From contig NZ_JAFMPN010000020.1 in NCBI RefSeq assembly GCF_017351175.1, positions 1-64,000 of the forward strand: a stretch of 64,000 nt of DNA, written 5' to 3'. Below are positions 36,537 to 43,789 of this stretch, in pieces; position 1 is the stretch's first letter; every line of letters begins with the position of its first letter. The translations under genes were made by a program, and so were the position numbers. The notes below the pieces were generated by a model. That model was given only the letters and a program-made list of their open reading frames with translations, made no database searches and was not told the DNA's origin. This DNA comes from Desulfovibrio sp. Huiquan2017. GTDB taxonomy: Bacteria > Desulfobacterota > Desulfovibrionia > Desulfovibrionales > Desulfovibrionaceae.

Positions 36537-36749
36537 ATGCGGTCCTTGACGATGTGTTCAGGCGATTGTTCGCAGCTGGCCGGGGACTCCGAGCGCCCAC
36601 CCTGGCTGGTGTATCGCTTCAATCTGTTGATCGGGAAAAGTCGAGTCGCGCCGGCTTCGGAATATCTGCGGGTCCCGAACGAATTGCTTCCCAGGCAATC
36701 TTTCGGCACGAGTTGCGGGTTTCTCCACAGGCTGTCTATTCATACCATT

Positions 36750-37037
36750 TCACAACAAATTTGGCATGCTGAACACCCCGTTCGCGAGGGACCGCAATTC
36801 CGTCATGGTCTGCCGGTTAATCCCGTAATGCACGAAATAGCCCTGCTTGTCCGCAACAACGAGGTCCGCATCCCTCAGGATGCGCAGGTTCTGGGATACG
36901 GCTGAAGGAGTGACGCCCAGCCTCTTCGCCAAGGCGTTTACGCACAAAGGGCCGCCTTTCAGCAGCTCCAGTATCCGTATGCGAGTGCCGACCGAGAGGA
37001 CTTTGAACATACTGGCTTGTTTTTCAAAATTGACCAT
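36750..37037 (-). CDS. ArsR-family transcriptional repressor
   Basis: 95 aa winged helix: TRIRILELLKGGPLCVNALAKRLGVTPSAVSQNLRILRDADLVVADKQGYFVHYGIN. No metal-binding ELCVCDL motif is evident; Cys appears only in GGPLCVNAL, so the effector may be a redox or sulfur signal rather than As or Cd. Divergent from the DsrE-type gene. A TATGCATA palindrome (37063-37070) lies just upstream of its own start. Region 36537-36749 between it and the TauE-like gene holds no supported gene. Confidence 0.88.
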   Translation of the reverse strand: MVNFEKQASMFKVLSVGTRIRILELLKGGPLCVNALAKRLGVTPSAVSQNLRILRDADLVVADKQGYFVHYGINRQTMTELRSLANGVFSMPNLL

Positions 37038-37131
37038 TGGTTCCTCGATGTGATAAAGAATCTATGCATATACTTATTTAAAAATGGTGTAAAGTCCACC
37101 ATTCCCAACAATGGTCTCGCCGAGGTTTTTG

Positions 37132-37183
37132 TTCAACTTGGAATGGAAATAATCTATACTTAGGCAATGTCAAATAGAAGGAG
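37132..37183 (+). promoter_or_regulatory. promoter and ribosome binding site of the DsrE-type gene
   Basis: TTCAAC (37132-37137), 17 bp, TATACT (37155-37160), then AAGGAG at 37178-37183. Their presence directly upstream argues that the UGA-containing gene is expressed rather than dead. Confidence 0.55.
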
Positions 37184-37197
37184 TCTCTATACAAGTC

Positions 37198-37509
37198 TTG
37201 ATCATTCTTTCCAGCAACGACCCGGAAGTGAAATGGAACACTGTCCGTTTCGGCAACTTCCTGTTGAATGAGGGCGAGGACGTCACGTTGTTCCTGAACG
37301 CCAGCGCCGTTGATTTGTATGCGGGCGATTCGGATACATTCCCGATCGCCGAACAGGCGAAGATGTTCGCCCTGAGTGAGGGCGTGCTGGTAGCCTGAGG
37401 GAAGTGCCTGAGCATCCACGGTGTGGATGAAAGCGAATACGTCAAGTTGTCCAGCCTGAAATTCCTGTATGCGGAAATGATAAAGGCAGACAGGATTCTC
37501 AACTACTAG
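37198..37509 (+). CDS. DsrE-family sulfurtransferase-like protein with in-frame UGA, candidate selenoprotein
   Basis: 103 residues if TGA at 37396-37398 is read as Sec67. Both sides of the TGA are one continuous DsrE/F-like domain: IILSSNDPEVKWNTVRFGNF at the start, IAEQAKMFALSEGVLVA before it, and GKCLSIHGVDESEYVKLSS plus ADRILNY after it, ending at TAG. DsrE relatives have ACGTC at this place; here it reads A-U-G-K-C, so only the first Cys of CxxC is replaced. A SECIS-like hairpin follows, and the window encodes tRNA-Sec. Start: TTG at 37198 is a permitted start, but the best-spaced codon after AAGGAG is ATA at 37189, which may be a rare start or a mutated ATG. A pseudogene remains possible. 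Role: thiol/selenol sulfur relay beside TauE-like transporters. Confidence 0.75.
37413..37429 (+). promoter_or_regulatory. SECIS-like stem-loop 3' of the in-frame UGA
   Basis: CATCCAC-GGT-GTGGATG is a perfect 7-bp stem with loop GGU. The stem begins 14 nt after the UGA and the loop G is the 22nd nt, inside the 16-37 nt window known for bacterial SECIS elements. Apical GU in the loop is what SelB recognises. It lies within the coding frame, as in bacteria. Confidence 0.65.
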
Positions 37510-37626
37510 ATGAAATATAGAAGGAGCCTTGAAAAAGGCGTCGCCATGTTTCAGAAAATTCAGTTCCCTCACATTTTAAATGTGGTGGGCACTTAATTGC
37601 ATCGTGTTCTACCGCAACAGGTTATA

Positions 37627-37842
37627 CTACTTTTTGTTTGTCATCGCATAGATGTAATTCTTAAGCTCAATCTGAAAACTTAGATGACAACGGCAATCCG
37701 ACTTTTGACCATCCTGGCACAGATGGTTCTCCGGGCATTTGTTGCATGCATTAATTTCTTCAAGAAGCCGCCGAATGTGATCGGGATCGTGGCTTTCGCC
37801 AATTTGCTTGAGAATGTCGTCAGCGTTTCTCTTTGTACACAT
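37627..37842 (-). CDS. small Cys-rich protein of unknown function
   Basis: 71 aa from ATG at 37842 (GGGAGG upstream); the frame is open further without a better start. Seven Cys: Cys2 near the N-terminus, then ACNKCPENHLC and CRCH, a pattern that could bind zinc or an Fe-S cluster, or act as a persulfide carrier. It follows the TauE-like gene at 37886 by 43 bp on the same strand and converges on the DsrE-type gene, so it likely belongs to the sulfur module. I do not recognise a family. Confidence 0.6.
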   Translation of the reverse strand: MCTKRNADDILKQIGESHDPDHIRRLLEEINACNKCPENHLCQDGQKSDCRCHLSFQIELKNYIYAMTNKK

Positions 37843-37885
37843 AGCATCGCCTCCCGGGGAGAAACGGATTGCCGGTTTATATTGG

Positions 37886-38827
37886 TCAATATCCAAAAAA
37901 GTTTAGAATGTATTTGATCGCAGTAAACACCATGACGCCAGACAGCATCCACTTGATGGCCTTGGCTGGCACAAACTTTTGGCATCGAGCCCCAAGATAC
38001 ATCCCCGCCATTCCTCCCGCTCCGAACAGTATTCCCAACAGCCAGTCGGGAGCCACGGAAAGGTTTGGGTAGAAAGGTGCGATGGCTTGGTAAAAAGCGA
38101 CGCCTGCAACCGATGTGACAAAGGTTCCCATCAGTGCGGCACCTGCGACGATATAGACTGGAAGCTCGAAAAAAGTAATAAAGAACGGGGCGATTATTGA
38201 TCCCCCTCCTATCCCGTAAATCCCCCCCACTATGCCGACAATGAAACTGAGAAGAAAAATTCCCCAGAATGAAACGTCATAGGCTTCCCCGTAGAACGTG
38301 AACCCGAGTCGCTTTAGATTGAAACAAGTGACTGTCGTGGCGGGCGCGGGCGCCGCCCCCTTCGGACTAGTGTTTCGTTTGACCATTTCCCGAAAGCGTG
38401 CTTCGCTTTCCCTCTTGGCCCCGCCATTTGAGTTCCCCAGCACGTCCCTCACCATTTTAAACCCGATATATAGGAGCACACAGGCGGTAAACAGCTTGAA
38501 ATGCTTCGGGTCCGGCAAATAATGCACCCTGACCATGGCGCCGATAAAGACACCTGGCAGCGTGCCGAGGACGACGATCCATGTCAGCGGCCACACCATT
38601 CGCCCCTCGCGCCAGTAACGATATACTCCGCTTGGGATGGCAACGACATTGAACACCTGGTTGGTGGCGCTGACGGATGGATTCGTATACCCGATGAAGG
38701 ACATCTGAAACGGCAAGAGCAGAAAGGCACCGGAAACGCCGCCCATTGAGGTGAAAAAAGAAATGACGAACGCCACAAAAGGTGGAATCCAGAGCGCGAC
38801 TTCGATATCAGCAGTTTGGAAGTACAT
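37886..38827 (-). CDS. TauE/SafE-family transporter (second copy)
   Basis: 313 aa from ATG at 38827; the frame is open to 38917 without a better start. Motif SMGGVSGAFLLLPFQMSFIG in the first half and GIYGIGGGSIIAPFFITFFELPVY in the second, with a 60-residue cytoplasmic loop (KRESEARFREMVKRNTSPKGAAP) between them. The long-loop type is common in sulfate reducers. Transported ion not certain; sulfite, thiosulfate or a related anion is likely. Confidence 0.88.
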   Translation of the reverse strand: MYFQTADIEVALWIPPFVAFVISFFTSMGGVSGAFLLLPFQMSFIGYTNPSVSATNQVFNVVAIPSGVYRYWREGRMVWPLTWIVVLGTLPGVFIGAMVRVHYLPDPKHFKLFTACVLLYIGFKMVRDVLGNSNGGAKRESEARFREMVKRNTSPKGAAPAPATTVTCFNLKRLGFTFYGEAYDVSFWGIFLLSFIVGIVGGIYGIGGGSIIAPFFITFFELPVYIVAGAALMGTFVTSVAGVAFYQAIAPFYPNLSVAPDWLLGILFGAGGMAGMYLGARCQKFVPAKAIKWMLSGVMVFTAIKYILNFFGY

Positions 38828-38864
38828 GGAATCGACCGCCTTTTTGTGATAACATTTGTCAACA

Positions 38865-38890
38865 GTCACGGAAGTGTCTATATTCGTGAC
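38865..38890. promoter_or_regulatory. inverted repeat in the TauE-like/TunR divergent region
   Basis: GTCACG (38865-38870) and CGTGAC (38885-38890), 14 bp apart, lie between the divergent transporter and tunR. Placement suits an operator for TunR or another regulator. No further support. Confidence 0.4.
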
Positions 38891-39015
38891 AGTAAAGTTT
38901 CGGCAAGTCAATACCAATGTGAGCGAGGTCGAATGATTATCGTCGGGCTTTCTTCAAGCTGCCATGGTATTTTCAGGGGCAAGCAGCAACTCTCAGCAAT
39001 CAAAGGCTCTTAGTA

Positions 39016-40077
39016 ATGACAGGTTTCAACCGAAGTGATGATGGACGGATTCTTTCCATTGCGGAAGGAGAGGAGTGCCTGAGCCACTCCCAACTGAATC
39101 GATTGGAGGATTCTTTCCGGGAGTGGGCTGGAAAATCAAAACGCGACGATGTTCGTTTGTCCAGACTAAGCGTTTTGCTCATTTTCCTTCTGGTCAGGTA
39201 TACGGGCGCAAAGTTGAGCGAAGTATTATCGATCAACATACATACCGATCTCGATTGGGCTCGCCATCTGGTGATTTTTCGTTCGAATGGGAATGAGAGA
39301 GCGGAACCGAGGGAAGTTCATATTTCACGATCTCTTGCCGACGAGATCAGGGGGAAGATCGAAACCTTGAAATCTCACAAGGAGTCAGAAAGACTGCTTG
39401 ATTTGGACCCTGGTTTTGTTCGGCGCAAATTTTATGAACGGGCTTTGGAATGTGGGTTTCCAAAGCGGCTGGGCGGTCCGGAAGCCATCCGCAAGGCGAG
39501 AGGCGTGGAGTTGATGCAAAGCAACATCCCCTTGCCCGCTGTGCAGATGATGCTGGGGCACTCCACCCCCAATCTCACCTCGTCCTATGTCGCGTTCTCC
39601 AAGGATGAAATTCAAGCTGTTGCTCAGCGTTTTCTGGAAAAGGAATCCGGCCGCAAAACAAGCGCACGAAATAGTTTTTTTGGAAAAGTGTCAGAAATCT
39701 TGAGGGGCGACATACAAACACGCGTCGTTATGGAAACCCTAGAAGGGAACTCCATCATCACCGTAATCACGAATGACAGTTTGGAGCGGCTTGGCTTGAG
39801 CTTAGGCAGATTGATCACAGCCGAGGTAAAGGCTCCGCTGGTAATCTTGCATGGCGGTGAAGCATCTCCGAAATGCAGCACGGAAAACAGACTCAGGGGA
39901 GTGGTGACCAGAATAACCAATGGAGAGGTCAACACGGAATATATCGTCAAGATTTCTGAAACAACTGAAATATGCGCCCTTGTCACTTCCTCCCCAAGCT
40001 CACCCTTTGAATTAAATGTTGGAGACTGTGCATGGGCATTGTTTAATTGTTCCGCCGTGGTGCTTCACGTTGACTGA
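39016..40077 (+). CDS. tunR: TunR-type tungstate/molybdate-responsive regulator (integrase-fold DNA-binding + di-Mop)
   Basis: 353 aa. Residues about 20-210 have the tyrosine-recombinase fold, but the catalytic set is broken: the conserved Arg position in TGARxSE is Lys66 (TGAKLSE), and the His-x-x-Arg box is absent, although LGHSTPNLTSSYVAF is kept. Residues about 218-353 are two Mop/TOBE oxyanion-binding repeats (FFGKVSEILRGDIQTRVVMETLEGN; RLRGVVTRITNGEVNTEYIVKI). This architecture is that of TunR, described as a tungstate-responsive regulator in sulfate reducers. Unusual to find it on an island without tup or mod transport genes nearby. Confidence 0.85.
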   Translation: MTGFNRSDDGRILSIAEGEECLSHSQLNRLEDSFREWAGKSKRDDVRLSRLSVLLIFLLVRYTGAKLSEVLSINIHTDLDWARHLVIFRSNGNERAEPREVHISRSLADEIRGKIETLKSHKESERLLDLDPGFVRRKFYERALECGFPKRLGGPEAIRKARGVELMQSNIPLPAVQMMLGHSTPNLTSSYVAFSKDEIQAVAQRFLEKESGRKTSARNSFFGKVSEILRGDIQTRVVMETLEGNSIITVITNDSLERLGLSLGRLITAEVKAPLVILHGGEASPKCSTENRLRGVVTRITNGEVNTEYIVKISETTEICALVTSSPSSPFELNVGDCAWALFNCSAVVLHVD

Positions 40078-40233
40078 TGACCTCCTGCCGATGGTTTCCT
40101 CGATTTGTATTATACAAGACTACAAGGGCTTTTCTGGGAGCCACCCCTTGAAGTCTGCTTAAAATAAACTGGACTCTTAAGAGACGTTGCGCCGCACGTT
40201 GAATTGGCATTTGCGGGTAAAGACAAAAGGGAC

Positions 40234-40962
40234 TCACTCTTCCCCTAGAATCCTGTCCCATGCCGCAATGTGGTTTCGGAAGCCGTACTCGACCATCTCG
40301 AATTTTCTGCCCAAATTTTTGGCTGCGACCCCAAGCGTCCCGGTGCCGGCAAAGGGATCAAGAATGGTGTCGCCTTCTTTGCTCAATGCGGTAACCAGAG
40401 TCTCAATTACCGACAATTTTTTTTGCGTTGGGTGAAGGGTCTTTTCGCCCTTCTTGGTTGACCATTCCTCATCGGGGTCAGGCATCATCCGTTCGTTCCC
40501 TGATGTTTTTCCAGCGACCACATAATTTTTATAGCGGCCTTCCTTGTCGAAATATGAATTTTCTGAGCACACATGCAGCCCGAGTTCGAAGCTCTCCTGA
40601 AACATCCCCTTGTTGGTGCCTCGTGAATCCGGTTTGCACCAGGCATATTTGCGCAACTTGGTAAAATAGCGGGAAAGCTCTCGATACCAATCGCCGAATT
40701 GGAAATCCGAGCAGAACACAAAGACATTGCCGCCAGGTTTCAGAACGCGATGGAATTGGTAGGCTAGAACGTCGATCCGAAGCTTTTTGCAATCCCAATC
40801 CTTGCCGGCGATACCGATCTCGAAAGGCGGGTCGGTGATTATGGCCTCGTACCGGTGGGAAGGACAATTCTCCAAAAAAAGGAACGCATCATCGTTGTGG
40901 ATGTCGCCGTCTTCGGACGACGAGGTTACCCCCAGATGGTCTTGTTTCCGTAAATCAATCAC
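40234..40962 (-). CDS. DNA adenine/cytosine-N4 methyltransferase, orphan
   Basis: 242 aa from GTG at 40962, overlapping the XRE gene stop by 4 bp. Motif IV DPPF (about residue 44), LHPTQKKLSVIETLVTALSKEGDTILDPFAGTGTLGVAA with the SAM-binding FxGxG loop near the C-terminus: beta-type order. No restriction endonuclease partner is present, so it probably regulates or protects DNA. Recognition sequence unknown. Confidence 0.87.
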   Translation of the reverse strand: MIDLRKQDHLGVTSSSEDGDIHNDDAFLFLENCPSHRYEAIITDPPFEIGIAGKDWDCKKLRIDVLAYQFHRVLKPGGNVFVFCSDFQFGDWYRELSRYFTKLRKYAWCKPDSRGTNKGMFQESFELGLHVCSENSYFDKEGRYKNYVVAGKTSGNERMMPDPDEEWSTKKGEKTLHPTQKKLSVIETLVTALSKEGDTILDPFAGTGTLGVAAKNLGRKFEMVEYGFRNHIAAWDRILGEE

Positions 40963-41447
40963 GAATCACCTGCCACCGGCTTTCCATACGTCGGCTTTTG
41001 GTTTTCCAAGATGAATTCCCGCATTCGTTGAAGCGATTTTGAACTCAGCCCAGGGTTGAGAGCTTTGCGCCGCTTGGCTCGTTCTTTGGGATTTGCAATC
41101 GTGTGGCAACTGTTGGCGGCATTAGCCATTTCCGGGTCATTCTCCAGTATGCTCATCAGCGCTCTATACGTGTCGTTGTGCATGGTGACGAGAACGATTC
41201 GAACGAACTCCGGAACAGGAAGGTCATAGGCAAGGGAGAAGTCGAGTACCCGATCCAGTGGAATCGAAGCGTCCCCCTTTTCGATCTGGGATATGAACGA
41301 GCTGGAGCACCCCAATTTCTGGGCGACCCATCTGAGGGGCTTGTGCCGATTCTCCCGGACAATCTTCAGATAAAGCCCGACTTCTTCTTTCAACAATTGT
41401 TCCGGGGTCTTCACAGGGGTGAGGTCAACGTCGTCATCTTCGGCCAT
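40959..41447 (-). CDS. XRE-family helix-turn-helix regulator
   Basis: 162 aa. HTH at about 24-80: LYLKIVRENRHKPLRWVAQKLGCSSSFISQIEKGDASIPLDRVLDFSLAYDLP. C-terminal 80 residues of unknown fold. Coupled to the methyltransferase gene. A near-perfect 38-bp palindrome stands 18 bp before its start, so autoregulation as in a restriction-modification controller or phage repressor is likely. Confidence 0.85.
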   Translation of the reverse strand: MAEDDDVDLTPVKTPEQLLKEEVGLYLKIVRENRHKPLRWVAQKLGCSSSFISQIEKGDASIPLDRVLDFSLAYDLPVPEFVRIVLVTMHNDTYRALMSILENDPEMANAANSCHTIANPKERAKRRKALNPGLSSKSLQRMREFILENQKPTYGKPVAGDS

Positions 41448-41465
41448 GGTTAATCAACCACCTTG

Positions 41466-41503
41466 TTAACAGTGTTAAGCAACTAGTTGTTTAACACTGT
41501 TAA
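41466..41503. promoter_or_regulatory. 38-bp palindromic operator upstream of the XRE-methyltransferase pair
   Basis: TTAACAGTGTTAA (41466-41478), 12-bp spacer centred on AACTAGTT, and TTAACACTGTTAA (41491-41503). Only one base pair of the whole 38 bp breaks the symmetry. Each 13-bp arm is itself nearly palindromic, giving four half-sites, as in cooperative repressor operators. Confidence 0.75.
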
Positions 41504-42267
41504 TAAATAAGTTGATAATCAGTAGCAAGGGATTTGTTGCTTTTTTGGGGTGGATGCGTGAGCAGGGACCTGAGGATATCCCTTGAGCCAGAGTCGAACC
41601 CGCCATCCCTCTCGCCGTCGCCTACGGTAATCACGACGCAAGCAAAGCCGTCGGGGCAAGGCCGCCCGGCTCGCCGGGTGCCCGAAGGGCCTGGCCTTGC
41701 TCCGGCGGCTGCTTGCGTCACGCTCGTGGAAAATCGGCGGGAGGGAAAGAAATCGTGCCGCCGGAGCTTGCGCGAAGGTTTCGTGGCGTCATATGGTAGG
41801 GCATATCCACCGGATAAATTGGTCACTAAAAGGAGGTATGACGCACCTAAGGCGCGTTCATAAGTTTTGACGAAGTCTAAACTGATGAACGCTTAAGTAG
41901 GCACTAACACGCCGTAACATCTAACACTTCGCTGCCGTTCATTTCCAAACGGCACACTTTCACATCCTAACGCCAGGCTGAAACACAGCACCCCGCCGGA
42001 CAAACGACAGGTATCTAGAAATCTGCCGTTGTCGTAATTCCCCCACGGCCATCGCTTATGCGCAGGACAAATGAGCTTGCGTGGTGGCACCCCTTATTGA
42101 ATGGATTCTCAGGATTTTTCCTTCTGTGGGAAATGGACATTGATTTGTTCCGTGTCGGTTGTTGTGTGGCGCATTCGCGCCATAGGCAGGTCATTTCCCG
42201 GCAAGCGGGGAAGGTCCGATCTGCTTTGTCCCGGGGCGCTGCCCCGAACTTCAGGAAGGAGATCCAT
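41504..42267. other. gene-poor stretch upstream of the second recombinase
   Basis: No supported gene in about 760 bp. It contains dispersed repeat copy B (41592-41660), followed by GC-rich inverted sequence to about 41730, and a short hairpin CGGGGC-GCT-GCCCCG (about 42230-42245) directly before the recombinase ribosome binding site. Confidence 0.45.
41592..41660. repeat. dispersed intergenic repeat, copy B
   Basis: Aligns with 23241-23307 over about 67 bp (GCCATCCCTCTCGCCG and GACGCAAGCAAAGCCGTCGG parts conserved). Found once on the island and once on the chromosome. Confidence 0.6.
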
Positions 42268-43224
42268 ATGAAATCCATCAGTCTGGTACTGGGCGCGAAC
42301 AGGGCAACCCTGTCCGGCCCGCGCTCGAAACAGCACAGAATCCGGCAGAATGCCAAAGCCTTCGCAGGCCGGTTGCGTGAAGCCGGGTTTGGAGTCCGCA
42401 AATGGACCAACATTTCCAACAAGCATTTTGCGGCCGTGGCCGCCAAGATGAAAGAACAGGGCGTGGGTGACGGGCGCATAGCTGAAATTTTTTCGGCAGC
42501 CCGTCACCTGTGCGAAACTTACGGCAACACCCGCATCAGCCCGACCAACGACGTGTTCGGCGTGAAACGCGGGACCATTGCCAACGCCAACAGCAAGGCG
42601 GTTGCCCCTGAATTTGTCTTGGGGGCAATCGCCAAACTGGAAGCTGAATCCTCATATGAGCACGGTCCCCGGTGTGCCGCTCAGATCCGACTTCAGTACG
42701 AACTGGGGCTCCGACGAGAAGAATCGGCGAAAGTCGATCTGATCAACGATTGGGACAAGGAAGCCCGCACTCTTCACATCCAGTATGGCTCGAAGGGTGG
42801 GCGCCCTAGGACGCTGCACAATCTCTCCGATCGGCAGCAGGATGCTCTTGAGAGAGCTCTGCCATACGTCAGTCAATCCGACAGGCCGGGGATTCATAAT
42901 CTCATGCCGAGCGGGATGGGCGACAAATGGCAGGAAAAGCTGTCCTACGCGGCTAGGCTTTGCGGCTTCACCAAGAAGGAAAGCGGGTGGACGCTGCACA
43001 GCAACCGTCATGAGCGGTTTCATCGCATGTACGTCGAGCACACGGGTTTCCAGCCGCCCAACCAGCACGAATCCGTGGAAGCCTTCCAAAAGACCGCGCG
43101 GGACACGGCTGGGGACGAATGGCCCCGGCTCGACGCCGAAGCCCGTGACGACATCGAAGTCACTGCAGGCCATTCCCCTGGCCGCCGTGACGTATCCGAT
43201 GCCTACCTTGGCAGTTCCCGTTAG
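42268..43224 (+). CDS. tyrosine recombinase, Phage_int_SAM_2/Integrase_1 type
   Basis: 318 aa from ATG at 42268 (AAGGAG upstream). N-terminal SAM-like domain (QHRIRQNAKAFAGRLREAGFGVRKWTNISNKHFAAVAAKM) and a catalytic domain with Arg in LGLRREES, the HSNRHERF His-x-x-Arg box, GHSPGRRDVSDAYLG with His and the nucleophile Tyr. This family occurs on plasmids and ICEs and differs from the island's end integrase. Ends in a strong terminator, followed by two large hairpins that could be its substrate. Role unproven. Confidence 0.82.
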   Translation: MKSISLVLGANRATLSGPRSKQHRIRQNAKAFAGRLREAGFGVRKWTNISNKHFAAVAAKMKEQGVGDGRIAEIFSAARHLCETYGNTRISPTNDVFGVKRGTIANANSKAVAPEFVLGAIAKLEAESSYEHGPRCAAQIRLQYELGLRREESAKVDLINDWDKEARTLHIQYGSKGGRPRTLHNLSDRQQDALERALPYVSQSDRPGIHNLMPSGMGDKWQEKLSYAARLCGFTKKESGWTLHSNRHERFHRMYVEHTGFQPPNQHESVEAFQKTARDTAGDEWPRLDAEARDDIEVTAGHSPGRRDVSDAYLGSSR

Positions 43225-43227
43225 AAG

Positions 43228-43253
43228 AAGCCCCGCCCTTTTCGGTGGGGCTT
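43228..43253 (+). terminator. terminator after the recombinase gene
   Basis: AAGCCCCGCC-CTTTTC-GGTGGGGCTT (one G-T pair) followed by CCCTTTTTG, four bases after the stop codon. Confidence 0.85.
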
Positions 43254-43269
43254 CCCTTTTTGGGCGTGA

Positions 43270-43315
43270 GGTTACCTGAAGATGAATCGCCTGAGCGATT
43301 CATCTTCAGGTAACC
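43270..43315. repeat. perfect 21-bp inverted repeat with 4-nt loop
   Basis: Arms 43270-43290 (starting GGTTACCTGAAGATG) and 43295-43315 are exactly complementary, loop CTGA. No T run follows, so it is not a normal terminator. Immediately followed by a second hairpin. Confidence 0.9.
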
Positions 43316-43358
43316 GTCCTCCCCGCCCGTCGGCTTGTGGCCGATGGGCGGGGAGGAC
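43316..43358. repeat. second long inverted repeat, 19-bp arms
   Basis: GTCCTCCCCGCCCGTCGGC (43316-43334) pairs with 43340-43358 with one G-T pair. It abuts the previous hairpin without a gap, giving a back-to-back pair of cruciforms in the leader of the excisionase-like gene. Confidence 0.85.
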
Positions 43359-43504
43359 TTTCGCCCCTCATGAGCGACTCATCGAAAAAAGTGAAAATAC
43401 CCTATCTCGATTCCTTGAGGTCAAAGGTGCCGGTGTGATCAGACTTAAGGGTTGGCTGGGAGTCCCGCAGCGGGACAGGTGTTTAACCCTTTGGTTTAGG
43501 TCGC

Positions 43505-43750
43505 ATGTCGAACGCATTGAAGGTCAAGGATGTCGCCCGAATTCTGAATTGTTCGGAAAGCCTGGTCAGGACTCCGGCCATGCTTGCCGCGCTGGGGGCT
43601 TTTCGGATCGGTAAACGGGGCATCCGATTTCACCATGAGCTGCTCAAGGCGTACATCGCCAGGGGACAGCTCGGCCATGCAGAAAAGGCGCCAATCTCGG
43701 ACGAAGGCGGAAGCCGGTCCGATTTGACGGATCGTCATGGCATTTGGTAA
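43505..43750 (+). CDS. excisionase-like small HTH protein
   Basis: 81 aa. LKVKDVARILNCSESLVR is a MerR/Xis-type helix-turn-helix; FRIGKRGIRFHHELLKAYIARG is the wing plus final helix typical of HTH_17/excisionase proteins. TTAGG precedes the ATG at short spacing. 39 bp before the integrase. Probably directs excision of the tRNA-Glu island. Confidence 0.75.
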   Translation: MSNALKVKDVARILNCSESLVRTPAMLAALGAFRIGKRGIRFHHELLKAYIARGQLGHAEKAPISDEGGSRSDLTDRHGIW

Positions 43751-43789
43751 CTTCAATGATGGTAAGCGACCTTTCCTGCAGGAGAAAAT

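Noticed and set aside
36558-36743. 61-codon minus-strand frame between the TauE-like and ArsR genes
   Set aside because: No ribosome binding site, no recognisable motif, and atypical composition.
39016-39650. TunR domain as an active phage integrase
   Set aside because: The catalytic Arg is replaced by Lys and the His-x-x-Arg box is missing; the Mop repeats identify a regulator.
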